From NCBI GenBank assembly GCA_045631905.1, contig JAZQVO010000039.1:1-28056 (forward strand): a stretch of DNA of 28,056 nt, in the 5' to 3' direction. The notes beneath the pieces are model-generated. The model was not told the origin of the DNA. It worked only from the letters and a program-made list of their open reading frames with translations, and ran no database searches. How positions within the stretch are numbered: position 1 is the stretch's first letter; every line of letters starts with the position of its first letter. Below, one piece after another: positions 15,233-23,291 of this stretch. Origin of the DNA: HGM04593 sp045631905. GTDB lineage: Bacteria; Bacteroidota; Bacteroidia; Bacteroidales; Bacteroidaceae. The position numbers were made by a program, and so were the translations under genes.

Positions 15233-15272
15233 AAGCAGGTAAGCACCAAGTTTACTTGGTGCTTACCTGCTT
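15233..15272. terminator. 18-bp-stem hairpin between convergent genes
   Basis: AAGCAGGTAAGCACCAAG (15233-15250), loop TTTA, and the exact reverse complement (15255-15272). On the plus strand it is followed by TTATAGG after a CTT end, suiting the SGNH gene 41 bases upstream. It also abuts the stop of the minus-strand deacetylase (15273), where it may end the main polysaccharide operon. Confidence 0.78.
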
Positions 15273-16328
15273 TTATAGGTGAATTTCATTGTAGAAATCT
15301 TTTATGGTATTATAGGCAAATTCCTTATCCGATTTTTTAAGCAGATGTTTGAAACCGTTTCCACCCATGTAACCTTTTGGGTGGCCCACAAGTGTGAAAT
15401 ATTTTCTATTTTTCTGTTTTTTTATCTCTCTTAGAAAATGATTGTGTAACGATGGCGAGAATAGGCAGTAGTCCCAGGTTTGCCATTCTTGTTCGAAGAA
15501 GTATTTTATTTTATCAAGTTTTGACGACTTTTTTCCATCTCCGCTACTTGTTTTGGCTTCGAACGAGTCTTTTGCCGATTTTCTGTTTTGCAATAGTGAC
15601 TTAATCCTCTCTATGCTTGCAAATTTTTTCCAGCGTTTGATGGGGAAGGCTACAATTGGAAGTTCGTATATTCCGCTTGTTCCCTCCTTTTCCAGCTCGT
15701 TGCCGGTTTGCCACATTTCCTTGTCGGCGGCAATGTTGCTATAATCATAGTTCGACAGACTGCCTGTCTCTTTACCGCCGGGGTATATCGAGGAGTCTAC
15801 TTTTAACCCGGTTGCCTGCATTGCCTTTACAAGTTCACACGAGGGCTGTATGTTGTAACCGCCGGCGCGCAGGGCAATACATTCATATTTGTTATCTACG
15901 GGCTTTATCCACTCTTCAAGTGTTGTCTTGCCTTTTTTCAACAGGTTTTCAAGTGAATTTTCGCCTTGTTTGCAATATCCGCCCAAACGCCAATCGTTAA
16001 GGTTTACACTCCACGCGTCATTCTTGTACTCGGCATCGACCCATTGCGGGTGAATGTGCAACTGAATGTCGTGTCCTTGCTTGTGGGCTGTTTGTAATTG
16101 TCTCCTTATATCGTCAATAGGATTCTTGTCATATCCCATTGTGTTGCCTTTCAGCCACTCTTCCTCTATGCGCCAAAATTCAACAACCTCTACAAAAAAG
16201 GTTATCTTTGCCTTGTACTGTTCGGCAAGTGCTAGAATACGCTCGGTGGGTTCTATTATATGGGTATATATATTGCCCGAACCATTGCCGTAAAGTTCGT
16301 AATCGAGGGTTAATATAAGTTGTTTCAT
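15273..16328 (-). CDS. CE4/polysaccharide deacetylase-like protein
   Basis: A 351-residue protein with a NodB-like deacetylase layout: TLDYE at 7-11 (D9), TFFVEVVEFW (43-52), HDIQLHIHPQW (86-96, with H91 and H93 as likely metal ligands), LRAGGYNI (153-160), VDSSIYPGG (177-185) and a late VGHPKGYMG segment. No signal peptide, so it would act in the cytoplasm, perhaps on a lipid-linked or nucleotide sugar intermediate. The family often occurs in capsule loci; activity on an N-acetyl sugar is inferred, not shown. Its start overlaps the stop of the AAC(3)-like gene by four bases, an acetylase/deacetylase-like pair at the end of the operon. The hairpin 15233-15272 follows its stop directly. Confidence 0.78.
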   Translation of the reverse strand: MKQLILTLDYELYGNGSGNIYTHIIEPTERILALAEQYKAKITFFVEVVEFWRIEEEWLKGNTMGYDKNPIDDIRRQLQTAHKQGHDIQLHIHPQWVDAEYKNDAWSVNLNDWRLGGYCKQGENSLENLLKKGKTTLEEWIKPVDNKYECIALRAGGYNIQPSCELVKAMQATGLKVDSSIYPGGKETGSLSNYDYSNIAADKEMWQTGNELEKEGTSGIYELPIVAFPIKRWKKFASIERIKSLLQNRKSAKDSFEAKTSSGDGKKSSKLDKIKYFFEQEWQTWDYCLFSPSLHNHFLREIKKQKNRKYFTLVGHPKGYMGGNGFKHLLKKSDKEFAYNTIKDFYNEIHL

Positions 16329-17203
16329 TGTTTGAGCCTTAATTGGTTATTGCCTTTGTCACAGTCTGATTTTAGTCTGTTGTATAAATCTGTGTTATCG
16401 ATTACATACAGAAATGACATACCGAAGTCGATTCTTTTATATGTTTTGCAGTTCAATGATTTAACATAATCGCCGGCGCTCACACATTTTGCAATAAGTT
16501 CGGTGTTGTGTACAAGTGTCTCTACAGAAATCTCGCTCTTTTCAGGAGTAACAACCTTTAAGGTGTATTTCTGAGGATAGTAATAGGCCTCCTTTGTTGG
16601 TAGTAAGATATCTTCGTATGTATGGAATATTGGAATGTTTTTCAAGCCAAGACCAAGCGACTTGCTTCCTTTCTTTAAGAGTTTACCATATGGAGAGTCC
16701 CAGTAGAATGGGGTAGATGCTTTTTCATGTTCTTCGACAATCTCTGCTGCGTCCTTTCCCCAAACGCATACTGCTTTTATTGGGTGAACACTTTTAAGTA
16801 CGTTCGGCATTTTTGAGAATACATTTGTAATGACTCCCATTCCCGATTTGGTCTCTTTCATGTCAAAAATGTTGTTGCCTTTTGCCCATTCATCGGAGTT
16901 CATGGGGGGGTAGTAGGGCATCATAATAGTACCCTCTTCTGTTACGATATCCATAAGTAGTTGTACTACTTCCTGGGGTGAAAAACCTGCATTCAAATAA
17001 CCAAAACTCGAAGCGACTATAATTCTGTCACCTTTTGTAATACCCAAATCTTTACGTAAGGCATTTTCAAGTTCTTTCAATGTGGTTTTTCTCTTGTCGC
17101 CTCCTTTAATGAATGATATAAAGCGACGTTTCAACTTTTTGAATTTTGCTCTGTTTTGTGAAGATATAATATGCTTTAAAGCAATTTTGATGTAATAATT
17201 CAT
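16325..17203 (-). CDS. AAC(3)-family N-acetyltransferase
   Basis: Acetyl-CoA-dependent acetyltransferase with the Antibiotic_NAT fold: VASSFGYLNAGFSPQEVV (63-80), GTIMMPYYPP (91-100), FDMKETKSGMGVITNVF (113-129), SVHPIKAVCVWG (138-149, H140), EEHEKASTPFYWDSPYGKL (157-175, H159) and GLGLKNIPIFHTYED. Members in drug-resistance islands acetylate aminoglycosides; in glycan clusters the same fold acetylates an amino sugar. Context (between a GT4 and a CE4-like gene in the same operon) favours the sugar role, so it should not be read as a resistance gene. The N-terminal 40 residues are basic and may be membrane-associated. It overlaps the deacetylase-like gene by four bases and starts 12 bases after the GT4 gene. 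Confidence 0.85.
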   Translation of the reverse strand: MNYYIKIALKHIISSQNRAKFKKLKRRFISFIKGGDKRKTTLKELENALRKDLGITKGDRIIVASSFGYLNAGFSPQEVVQLLMDIVTEEGTIMMPYYPPMNSDEWAKGNNIFDMKETKSGMGVITNVFSKMPNVLKSVHPIKAVCVWGKDAAEIVEEHEKASTPFYWDSPYGKLLKKGSKSLGLGLKNIPIFHTYEDILLPTKEAYYYPQKYTLKVVTPEKSEISVETLVHNTELIAKCVSAGDYVKSLNCKTYKRIDFGMSFLYVIDNTDLYNRLKSDCDKGNNQLRLKQ

Positions 17204-17215
17204 AATTCTGTGTCT

Positions 17216-18271
17216 TTAAAAATTAATAATAGTTCTTTTTAGCTTGTTCTCTAATTTTTTTGCTACCGATGATGCCAAAAAATTATCACTTGCATATTTG
17301 TAATTTGTTGATGATATCTTTTTTGCACTTTCTTTGTCGTTCAACAGTTTTTCTATTGCAATAGCAAATTCTTTTGGTTCAAAGCTGTCTACAATATACC
17401 CGTTCTCGTTGTTCTTGAAGAAGTCGACAAGTCCGCCTACCGGGCGTGTTACAACGGGTATACCAAATGCCATGGCTTCCAATACGCTTGTCGGCATTCC
17501 TTCGTGGAATGATGTGAATATGTATACATATGCTTTTTTGAATTCATCTATCAATGCTTGTCCTGATAGTCCGCCCAAGAACTCCGCTTTTATTCCGTTT
17601 TCTTTTGCATATTCTTTGGCTTTTTCCAATTCATCACCAACTCCTGCGATTCTAAAATTCAAATGAGGGTGTTTCTCTTGAAGAATTTTGAATGTATCGA
17701 GTGTTATATATATACCCTTTTCTTTTGTAACTCTTGCCAGATAGAGTATGTTGTTAGAGGAGTAATCCTTCTTGTCGATATCAAAGTCTTTGAGTAACTT
17801 GTCATCAACTTTTGTTGTTGTCAGGTGTATGGGTACTGTAACTCCCCATTCTTTCAAATGACCGGCAAATTTATCTGCAAGGACAAAAAGGCATTCGCAA
17901 CGGTTTAGTTGCTTTACTATTTTCTCCATGTTCATACTCTTTACGTTGTCGAGGTTAAAACCGTGAAAGAATACCGAAACCTTTTTGCCAAAGAACTTGG
18001 CAATTTTAAGGTACAATAAATCTCTTGCTATGGCATTTTTACCTAGGGAGGGGTTCAGCAGTATTATATCGGGCCTGAATACTAGTATTTTGTATATAAA
18101 ACAGATTACATCAAGTGGTATCCAATATAATCCTGCACCGGGTTTTGTACTTTTCTTGCCTATTTGGTTATATCTGACATTTTCTGTCCAATAATCTTTT
18201 AGTCCTGCATAGTGATTCACGACACCGGCTATGCGACCATTTAGTCTTGGAGTGTTGATGAGTATTTTCAT
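17216..18271 (-). CDS. Glycosyltransferase family 4 (A)
   Basis: GT-B glycosyltransferase, 351 residues, expected to add one sugar to the lipid-linked repeat unit at the inner membrane. The N-terminal acceptor domain has ILLNPSLGKNAIARD (69-83) and VSVFFHGFN (98-106). The donor domain has ILYLARVTKEKGI (175-187), RIAGVGDELEKA (207-218), the E-x7-E motif HEGMPTSVLEAMAFGIPVV (256-274; E257 and E265) and GGLVDFF. The sugar cannot be deduced. It follows the second GT4 gene after a single base, so the two are cotranscribed and probably act in consecutive steps. Confidence 0.92.
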   Translation of the reverse strand: MKILINTPRLNGRIAGVVNHYAGLKDYWTENVRYNQIGKKSTKPGAGLYWIPLDVICFIYKILVFRPDIILLNPSLGKNAIARDLLYLKIAKFFGKKVSVFFHGFNLDNVKSMNMEKIVKQLNRCECLFVLADKFAGHLKEWGVTVPIHLTTTKVDDKLLKDFDIDKKDYSSNNILYLARVTKEKGIYITLDTFKILQEKHPHLNFRIAGVGDELEKAKEYAKENGIKAEFLGGLSGQALIDEFKKAYVYIFTSFHEGMPTSVLEAMAFGIPVVTRPVGGLVDFFKNNENGYIVDSFEPKEFAIAIEKLLNDKESAKKISSTNYKYASDNFLASSVAKKLENKLKRTIINF

Positions 18272-18272
18272 A

Positions 18273-19337
18273 TTAATCTATTTTATTTAAGCAGGGTAAC
18301 AAATAATTTTTTACAATATTCCCCCATGTTGATTCGGTTAAGGTTTCCCTGATAATTGCACTTTTAAATTGATTGCTGTTTTGGCTGATGTAATTTATGG
18401 CTTTGGCAAAATCTTCTTCCGTATCTTGTATAATTATACCGTTTTCAGGTGTTATTATTTCTTTGTTGCAGTATGTACCTGTTGCGATGGTGTATAGTCC
18501 CGATAGGATATATTCGTATGTCTTTGTCGGTGGTTGATGGTTGTAACATTCTGTTATTGGCACAAACGATACACCTATGTTACACTTGTCAAGAATTTCC
18601 TTAATTTCGGTGTGGGGCTTGAAACCGTGCATGGTTACGCTGTCGGTAATATTTAATTCTTTTGTTAAGTCTTTCAGCATGTTCAACTCGTTGTTGTAGC
18701 CATCGCCAACAATGTCGTAATGGATTGCAACATCGGGGTGTGCTTTTTTGAAAATAGCCAGGCCTTTGACTGTTTTCTCAATATCACGTCCCGACAGTGT
18801 GCCAACATATAATAGATGGATTTTATCGAAGCTCTTGTCTGTTGTTGATATGATGTCGGACCCCAAGGGTACTATTGTCGATGTTTGTTTGTCTAGTGAA
18901 ATTGCATCACGTGTACCTTCTGATATGATTGTTACATAATCATATTTGTCGCAGGTCTGTTTTATCTTGTTGTTTTCGGCTACTCTCTGTTTTTCATCTT
19001 TTTTTACGCTGAGTGTGCGTATGTCGAGTATCATTCTTTTCCAGGGTAGCATTTTCTTGAATATTTCGCACCCGTTGAAGTATTCTACAATGATGCTCCC
19101 TTTATGGAACAGCATATACCACAATGATACAAGAATGTACCTTATACCGCGTATGGTTTTGTTGCCTTTATACGAGACATAATGTACTTTGACATTTGGC
19201 TTGTCGAGCGTAATCTTCTCTTTGCCATCAAATGTCACTACATCAACTTGGTAGTCGTCGCTTATATGTTCGCACCATTTGTAGATATCTACCAGATACC
19301 CAAACTGCTGACGGCAGATTATGAGGAGTTTTTGCAT
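18273..19337 (-). CDS. Glycosyltransferase family 4 (B)
   Basis: GT-B-fold enzyme of 354 residues. The C-terminal donor half has LLYVGTLSGRDIEKTVKG, HYDIVGDGYNNEL, VTMHGFKPHTEIKEIL and a nucleotide-sugar loop of the form PTKTYEYILSGLYTIATG, in which the expected E-x7-E is poorly kept. The N-terminal half shows KLLIICRQQFGYLVDIYKW and FNGCEIF, likely acceptor-binding. It should extend the lipid-linked glycan; the linkage and sugar are unknown. An 88-base AT-rich gap before it (19338-19425) holds no gene or clear promoter. Confidence 0.86.
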   Translation of the reverse strand: MQKLLIICRQQFGYLVDIYKWCEHISDDYQVDVVTFDGKEKITLDKPNVKVHYVSYKGNKTIRGIRYILVSLWYMLFHKGSIIVEYFNGCEIFKKMLPWKRMILDIRTLSVKKDEKQRVAENNKIKQTCDKYDYVTIISEGTRDAISLDKQTSTIVPLGSDIISTTDKSFDKIHLLYVGTLSGRDIEKTVKGLAIFKKAHPDVAIHYDIVGDGYNNELNMLKDLTKELNITDSVTMHGFKPHTEIKEILDKCNIGVSFVPITECYNHQPPTKTYEYILSGLYTIATGTYCNKEIITPENGIIIQDTEEDFAKAINYISQNSNQFKSAIIRETLTESTWGNIVKNYLLPCLNKID

Positions 19338-19425
19338 TGTATTAATATCAAATTTGTATGAATTTGCCTTGTATATTTAAAATAATCCTGTTTTGATGAT
19401 AATCCAAACGGTGTATCTCTTATAA

Positions 19426-20148
19426 TTATTCTATTATTTTATTAATATTTGCGGCTTTTAAAAAATCATTAATGTTCTCATAAGGAGCTTTGTGTTCTTG
19501 GCACCAAATGTTGTAATTGTCTTTGCCTCCTAATTGTGAAATCATCCATGGCTTATGTGATGAAGTGTCTGAACCATTTGTAAATAGGACAAACTCTTCG
19601 TGAAAATCTTCAATAGTAGGCATTCTTTTATATCTCTCAACAATACTTCTTGCATATTCAAAAGCTTCTTCTATACATGCGTCTTTTCGCTTTTCATAAT
19701 ATTGCTCTAAGGAGCATATGACCTTTGCCGGAACGCCTGCTACAACACTGTTTGCCGGGATACTCTTGGTTATTATAGAACCTGCTGCTACAACACAATT
19801 ATCTCCAATTGTAACGCCTTTTAAAACAACAACATTTGTTCCAAAATAAATATTATTTCCTAATTTTACTTTGCCAGATGATGGTATTATATTGTGAAAT
19901 GTGTTCCTGAATACACCCGAAGCCCAATCATGTGTCATAATTTGGAAATTATGATTCATATCAACATTGTTTCCTATTTCGATCAAAGATGGGCGGGATA
20001 TATCAATTCTTGTTGCACCCGGACTTCTGAAGATACAACCGTTTCCAATAACAACACCTTTCTTCCGTAAGTACTTTATATATCTGGCAGAGGAGCTTTT
20101 ATAGTATTGTTTGGATATTTTTTCTAATAATTTATTCAGTATTCCCAT
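19426..20148 (-). CDS. Left-handed beta-helix acyltransferase with C-terminal extension (A)
   Basis: Hexapeptide-repeat O- or N-acyltransferase, probably acetyl-CoA-dependent. The repeats run through IGNGCIFRSPGATRI, IEIGNNVDMNHNFQIM, KLGNNIYFGTNVVVLKGVTIGDNCVV and the typical end SIPANSVVAGVPAKVI. The histidine in IMTHDWASG is a likely catalytic residue. About 90 further residues (KRKDACIEEAFEY to the end) form an extra C-terminal region not needed for the fold, perhaps for acceptor recognition. I use ATG 20148 (MGILNKLLEKI); an upstream in-frame TTG at 20196 lies 7 bases past the stop of the preceding gene and would add 16 residues. It probably decorates the repeat unit. Confidence 0.88.
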   Translation of the reverse strand: MGILNKLLEKISKQYYKSSSARYIKYLRKKGVVIGNGCIFRSPGATRIDISRPSLIEIGNNVDMNHNFQIMTHDWASGVFRNTFHNIIPSSGKVKLGNNIYFGTNVVVLKGVTIGDNCVVAAGSIITKSIPANSVVAGVPAKVICSLEQYYEKRKDACIEEAFEYARSIVERYKRMPTIEDFHEEFVLFTNGSDTSSHKPWMISQLGGKDNYNIWCQEHKAPYENINDFLKAANINKIIE

Positions 20149-20202
20149 ATAAATGTCAATTTTGTGGTAAAAAGTGGTATTAAAATGTTGTGGCAAGGTG
20201 TT

Positions 20203-21324
20203 TTATTCGGACATTTTTTTGCTTACCCAATTAATGGAGTTATTGCGTAGATTTTCCAAATTCTGCAAAGATTTACACTTGTCATATCTGTATTTAATGT
20301 TCTTTATCTCTGTTTTTGTGTTTGCGATGCAACAATCTAATCCTATTGTTTTTAGCAGTGAGGATTGCCTGTCGTCACCTTTGTCACCGGGAACAATCGA
20401 TACCAGAGGTATACCAAAATTAACAGCAAATGCTGTGCCGTGGAATGATGAGGTCACTACAACATCGGCATTGGCAAAGAGGTCGATGAATTCCGGTATT
20501 GAGGAATCGGTCTTGTCTATCATTTCAATGCCTTGTGCTTGTCCTGCCGGAGTATAGCCTTCGAGTGCGATTATTTCATAATCGTCTTGGCTTTGAAGGT
20601 GTTTCAGAACTTCGAAAATGTATGGGCGTGGCTCGAATGCATATGTGAGCATATAGAGCAATATGTATTTTTTCTTTTTTCTAAAATTGGAACGTGGAAT
20701 TGTGTTTAACCACTCTTCTCTGCTGAGTAGTAGGGTGGGGTCGAGTACTACTTCGGGAGTACAATCCAACTGTAACTCATTTTTAATTATATTTATTCCG
20801 TTTTGCTCGCGCACCGATATTGCGTTGAATTTCTCAAGGTGTTTTCTGTATCTTTCACGGTATTCCGCCGGTATGCTGTTTGTTGCAAAGCTTGATGCAA
20901 TTGATATGCGTTTCTTCTTGTCGGGAACGAATGACAGCAGGAATGCTGTGTCGCCAAGTGTGTACTTTGACTTCCACACTTGGTCGCTGCCAACGACAAA
21001 CATATCGTATTTATCCCAGTTGGCGCTTTTTAGTTCATTGAGGTGTGAATATAGTTCGGTAAAGTTGAAATGTTTCTTCTTGAAACTTTCCAGTTTGTTC
21101 GCTTTTCTGTGGCTTGCACTTAACCCAAACAACCTTCCGATTTTGCTTTTCAATGACTGCTTTGGACGGCCTAATGAGTGGTGATACTCGTTAGGGTATT
21201 TATAATTTATTATATCACATTCATATCCCAACTTCTCCAAAAGAATTTGGGTAGCATATGTCTGCAATACGGAACCGTAGTTGGGAACGTGATAAATGGT
21301 TATTAGACCGACTCTTTTTCTCAT
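20203..21324 (-). CDS. Polysaccharide pyruvyl transferase-family protein
   Basis: A 373-residue protein of the CsaB/WcaK-type family, which adds a ketal-linked pyruvate to a sugar using phosphoenolpyruvate. It shows the N-terminal VGLITIYHVPNYGSVLQTYA (5-24), MFVVGSDQVWK near 108, the DPTLLLSREEWL segment, ILLYMLTYAFEPRPYIFEVL, and the glycosyltransferase-like end VVTSSFHGTAFAVNFGIPLVSI. Many proteins of this group in glycan loci have unproven activity. It starts 4 bases after the stop of the FrhB-like gene, a pairing I recall as common in such loci, suggesting that the two act together. Confidence 0.9.
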   Translation of the reverse strand: MRKRVGLITIYHVPNYGSVLQTYATQILLEKLGYECDIINYKYPNEYHHSLGRPKQSLKSKIGRLFGLSASHRKANKLESFKKKHFNFTELYSHLNELKSANWDKYDMFVVGSDQVWKSKYTLGDTAFLLSFVPDKKKRISIASSFATNSIPAEYRERYRKHLEKFNAISVREQNGINIIKNELQLDCTPEVVLDPTLLLSREEWLNTIPRSNFRKKKKYILLYMLTYAFEPRPYIFEVLKHLQSQDDYEIIALEGYTPAGQAQGIEMIDKTDSSIPEFIDLFANADVVVTSSFHGTAFAVNFGIPLVSIVPGDKGDDRQSSLLKTIGLDCCIANTKTEIKNIKYRYDKCKSLQNLENLRNNSINWVSKKMSE

Positions 21325-21328
21325 ATTA

Positions 21329-22513
21329 TTATTTGAATATTCTATGAATTTTTTTACAAACTTTGTTGGTGAAATTCAACATTTTCCAAACCATGGAGTC
21401 CAACCCGAAACCGGATTTTAGGAAACTCATGACAATGGAGTATGTTGGTGCTTTATGTACGTTACGTTTCATCTGGCCTTCGGCAACAACATCAAACGGG
21501 TGTTCAACCAGGGTGACATCTTTTAATTGTTCTACTACCTCTTTGCCTTTGGGGGTAAATGTTATAAGGGCACTAACGCCTTCGTTATTGTCCTTGTATG
21601 TGTTGCCCCAAAGGTCGCCGATGCGTATGTCGGCCGATGATTTATCGTATTTGTATTTGCAATCTTTTGCACATGCAGGGTTGCAACAATAATCGCCTAA
21701 AAAGAGGCTGTAAAAACTGTCGCCTTGTGATTTTAGAGAATTGTAGAATCCTTTTCTTTCTTTTATTAACAAATCATAATTGTCGTTACTGCCTGTTTGG
21801 TTCTTGTCGGTTTTCTCGCCGTCGAGCGACATTGCCCATGAGTCGTGCCAACCGGTGAATTTATTGCGCCACGATGCGTATGTTATTTTACCGGTTTGCT
21901 TCTCTACCATCTTGGTATATTTGTTCCACGCCCACATCGAGGGCACACAGTGGCAGAAAAAGTCGAGCAACACAAAGTTTTCTTCTACGCGGAATTTCTT
22001 TATATAACGGCGGAACGAGTCTATTTGGCAGGGGGTGCCTGTTACCAAGTATTTCTCTTTGCGGTTAATAGCTCTGAAACCATCTACTGTGTAGCTTTGT
22101 ATGTATTTGCTTCCTATTGATGCTATTGCTTCTTCGGGTGTTGAGGCGATATAGTGCTCGGCACGGTTGCTTTCAGGATTGTAACGGCAACCGCATAGTT
22201 TGTAATCTTTCTCTATCAGTTGCTTGGCAATCTCGAAACCAATACCGCCCGATGAACATTTGCGTTGCACGCGTTTGTCGTTGCTCCAGGCTGCCCAGCT
22301 TTTTATTGTTGTTTCTTCCTGGTTCAAGACGGGTTCTTGGTGCGAGAATGCGCAGACTTCGCTACACAAACCGCAGTCTGTACATTTCTCGGGCTCTGTA
22401 ATTCGTGGCTCATAAAAACCGTCTTTGTTAAGAGTGATTTTTATGATTTTCTTTGCGCATACGGTGGCACACATACCGCAACCGTAGCAGTCCTTTATGT
22501 TTGAAATATTCAT
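21329..22513 (-). CDS. Ferredoxin-fused FrhB/FdhB-like protein of a polysaccharide locus
   Basis: A 394-residue protein with two N-terminal [4Fe-4S] clusters, CYGCGMCATVC (C9, C12, C15, C19) and CTDCGLCSEVC (C44, C47, C50, C54). The F420-hydrogenase beta-subunit-like domain follows: SSGGIGFEIAKQLIE, YLVTGTPCQIDSFRRYIKK, FFCHCVPSMWAWNKYTK, and further cysteines in GDYCCNPACAKDCKYK that could hold another metal centre. Bacteroidetes generally lack F420, so the electron carrier is probably a flavin or ferredoxin. Its place next to a pyruvyl transferase-like gene hints at a redox or reductive pyruvylation step during glycan modification; this is inference. It is 19 bases downstream of the GT2 gene's upstream neighbour order and fully within the operon. 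Confidence 0.87.
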   Translation of the reverse strand: MNISNIKDCYGCGMCATVCAKKIIKITLNKDGFYEPRITEPEKCTDCGLCSEVCAFSHQEPVLNQEETTIKSWAAWSNDKRVQRKCSSGGIGFEIAKQLIEKDYKLCGCRYNPESNRAEHYIASTPEEAIASIGSKYIQSYTVDGFRAINRKEKYLVTGTPCQIDSFRRYIKKFRVEENFVLLDFFCHCVPSMWAWNKYTKMVEKQTGKITYASWRNKFTGWHDSWAMSLDGEKTDKNQTGSNDNYDLLIKERKGFYNSLKSQGDSFYSLFLGDYCCNPACAKDCKYKYDKSSADIRIGDLWGNTYKDNNEGVSALITFTPKGKEVVEQLKDVTLVEHPFDVVAEGQMKRNVHKAPTYSIVMSFLKSGFGLDSMVWKMLNFTNKVCKKIHRIFK

Positions 22514-22532
22514 AGTCTTATTCGGTTGCCTA

Positions 22533-23291
22533 TTATTTCTTTACATAGAATCGTATAGCCCATCTTAAGAGGCTTATGTATCTTGCAAAAAGGTTCTTGC
22601 GATGTTTCGTTAGATAGTGCTTTCTGTCGCGGTATGACCTTTTGAAGTTATATTGCGTGGAAACGCCACCGCAAGTCATGTTGGTTATTACATTGTCAAT
22701 GAAGATTATAGGTGTGCCTTTGGCATATGCTCTGTGAAACCAGTCCATATCACCAATTATCTTATATTGGTCATCATAATATCCCACTGCCTCATATGTT
22801 GTTTTGGGTATAAGTGTTGCGGGGTGGGTTATTCCCATTGTATCGGTCTTGTATGCATGTTCTACTCTTTTTGCAGATGATTTCATTACGGTGCTCTTAT
22901 TGGCTGTTACGAAGTTCATGGCCGCAGATATTACCGGTGCATCTTCTTTTGAATATGTTGTAGTTATTGTTGCAAGCTCTTCCAGGGCGTTGGGTTCAAT
23001 ATAGTCGTCGCTGTTTACTATCCATACATACTTGCCTTTTGACATTCTGACACCTTTGTTGAATGCGTCGTATATCCCCTTGTCGGGTTCGCTTATGTAT
23101 CTCAAACGTCCATCAAATTTTTCTTCATAACTTTTAACAAGATTCATAGTGCCATCTTTTGATGCACCATCGACTATTATATACTCATAGTTCTTGTATT
23201 TTTGTTGAAGAACCGATTTTATTGTTGTTTCTATGGTCTTTTCACTGTTGAAACAGACTGTTACAATTGAAAATTCAGGTATTTTATTCAT
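22533..23291 (-). CDS. Glycosyltransferase family 2
   Basis: GT-A enzyme of 252 residues with FSIVTVCFNSEKTIETTI (7-24), IIVDGASKDGT (38-48), the acceptor-side SEPDKGIYDAFNKG (67-80) and the metal-binding DxD-type SDD (94-96). The C-terminal part has GITHPATLIPK and a closing basic region RHYLTKHRKNLFARYI. WcaA-like enzymes of this shape add a hexose or hexosamine to a lipid-linked intermediate; the exact sugar is unknown. Its start overlaps the stop of the wzy-like gene by eight bases, which indicates translational coupling. Confidence 0.92.
   Translation of the reverse strand: MNKIPEFSIVTVCFNSEKTIETTIKSVLQQKYKNYEYIIVDGASKDGTMNLVKSYEEKFDGRLRYISEPDKGIYDAFNKGVRMSKGKYVWIVNSDDYIEPNALEELATITTTYSKEDAPVISAAMNFVTANKSTVMKSSAKRVEHAYKTDTMGITHPATLIPKTTYEAVGYYDDQYKIIGDMDWFHRAYAKGTPIIFIDNVITNMTCGGVSTQYNFKRSYRDRKHYLTKHRKNLFARYISLLRWAIRFYVKK

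Noticed and set aside
16325..17203. Aminoglycoside resistance gene
   Set aside because: The fold is AAC(3)-like, but it is embedded in and overlaps polysaccharide genes, so sugar acetylation is far more likely.
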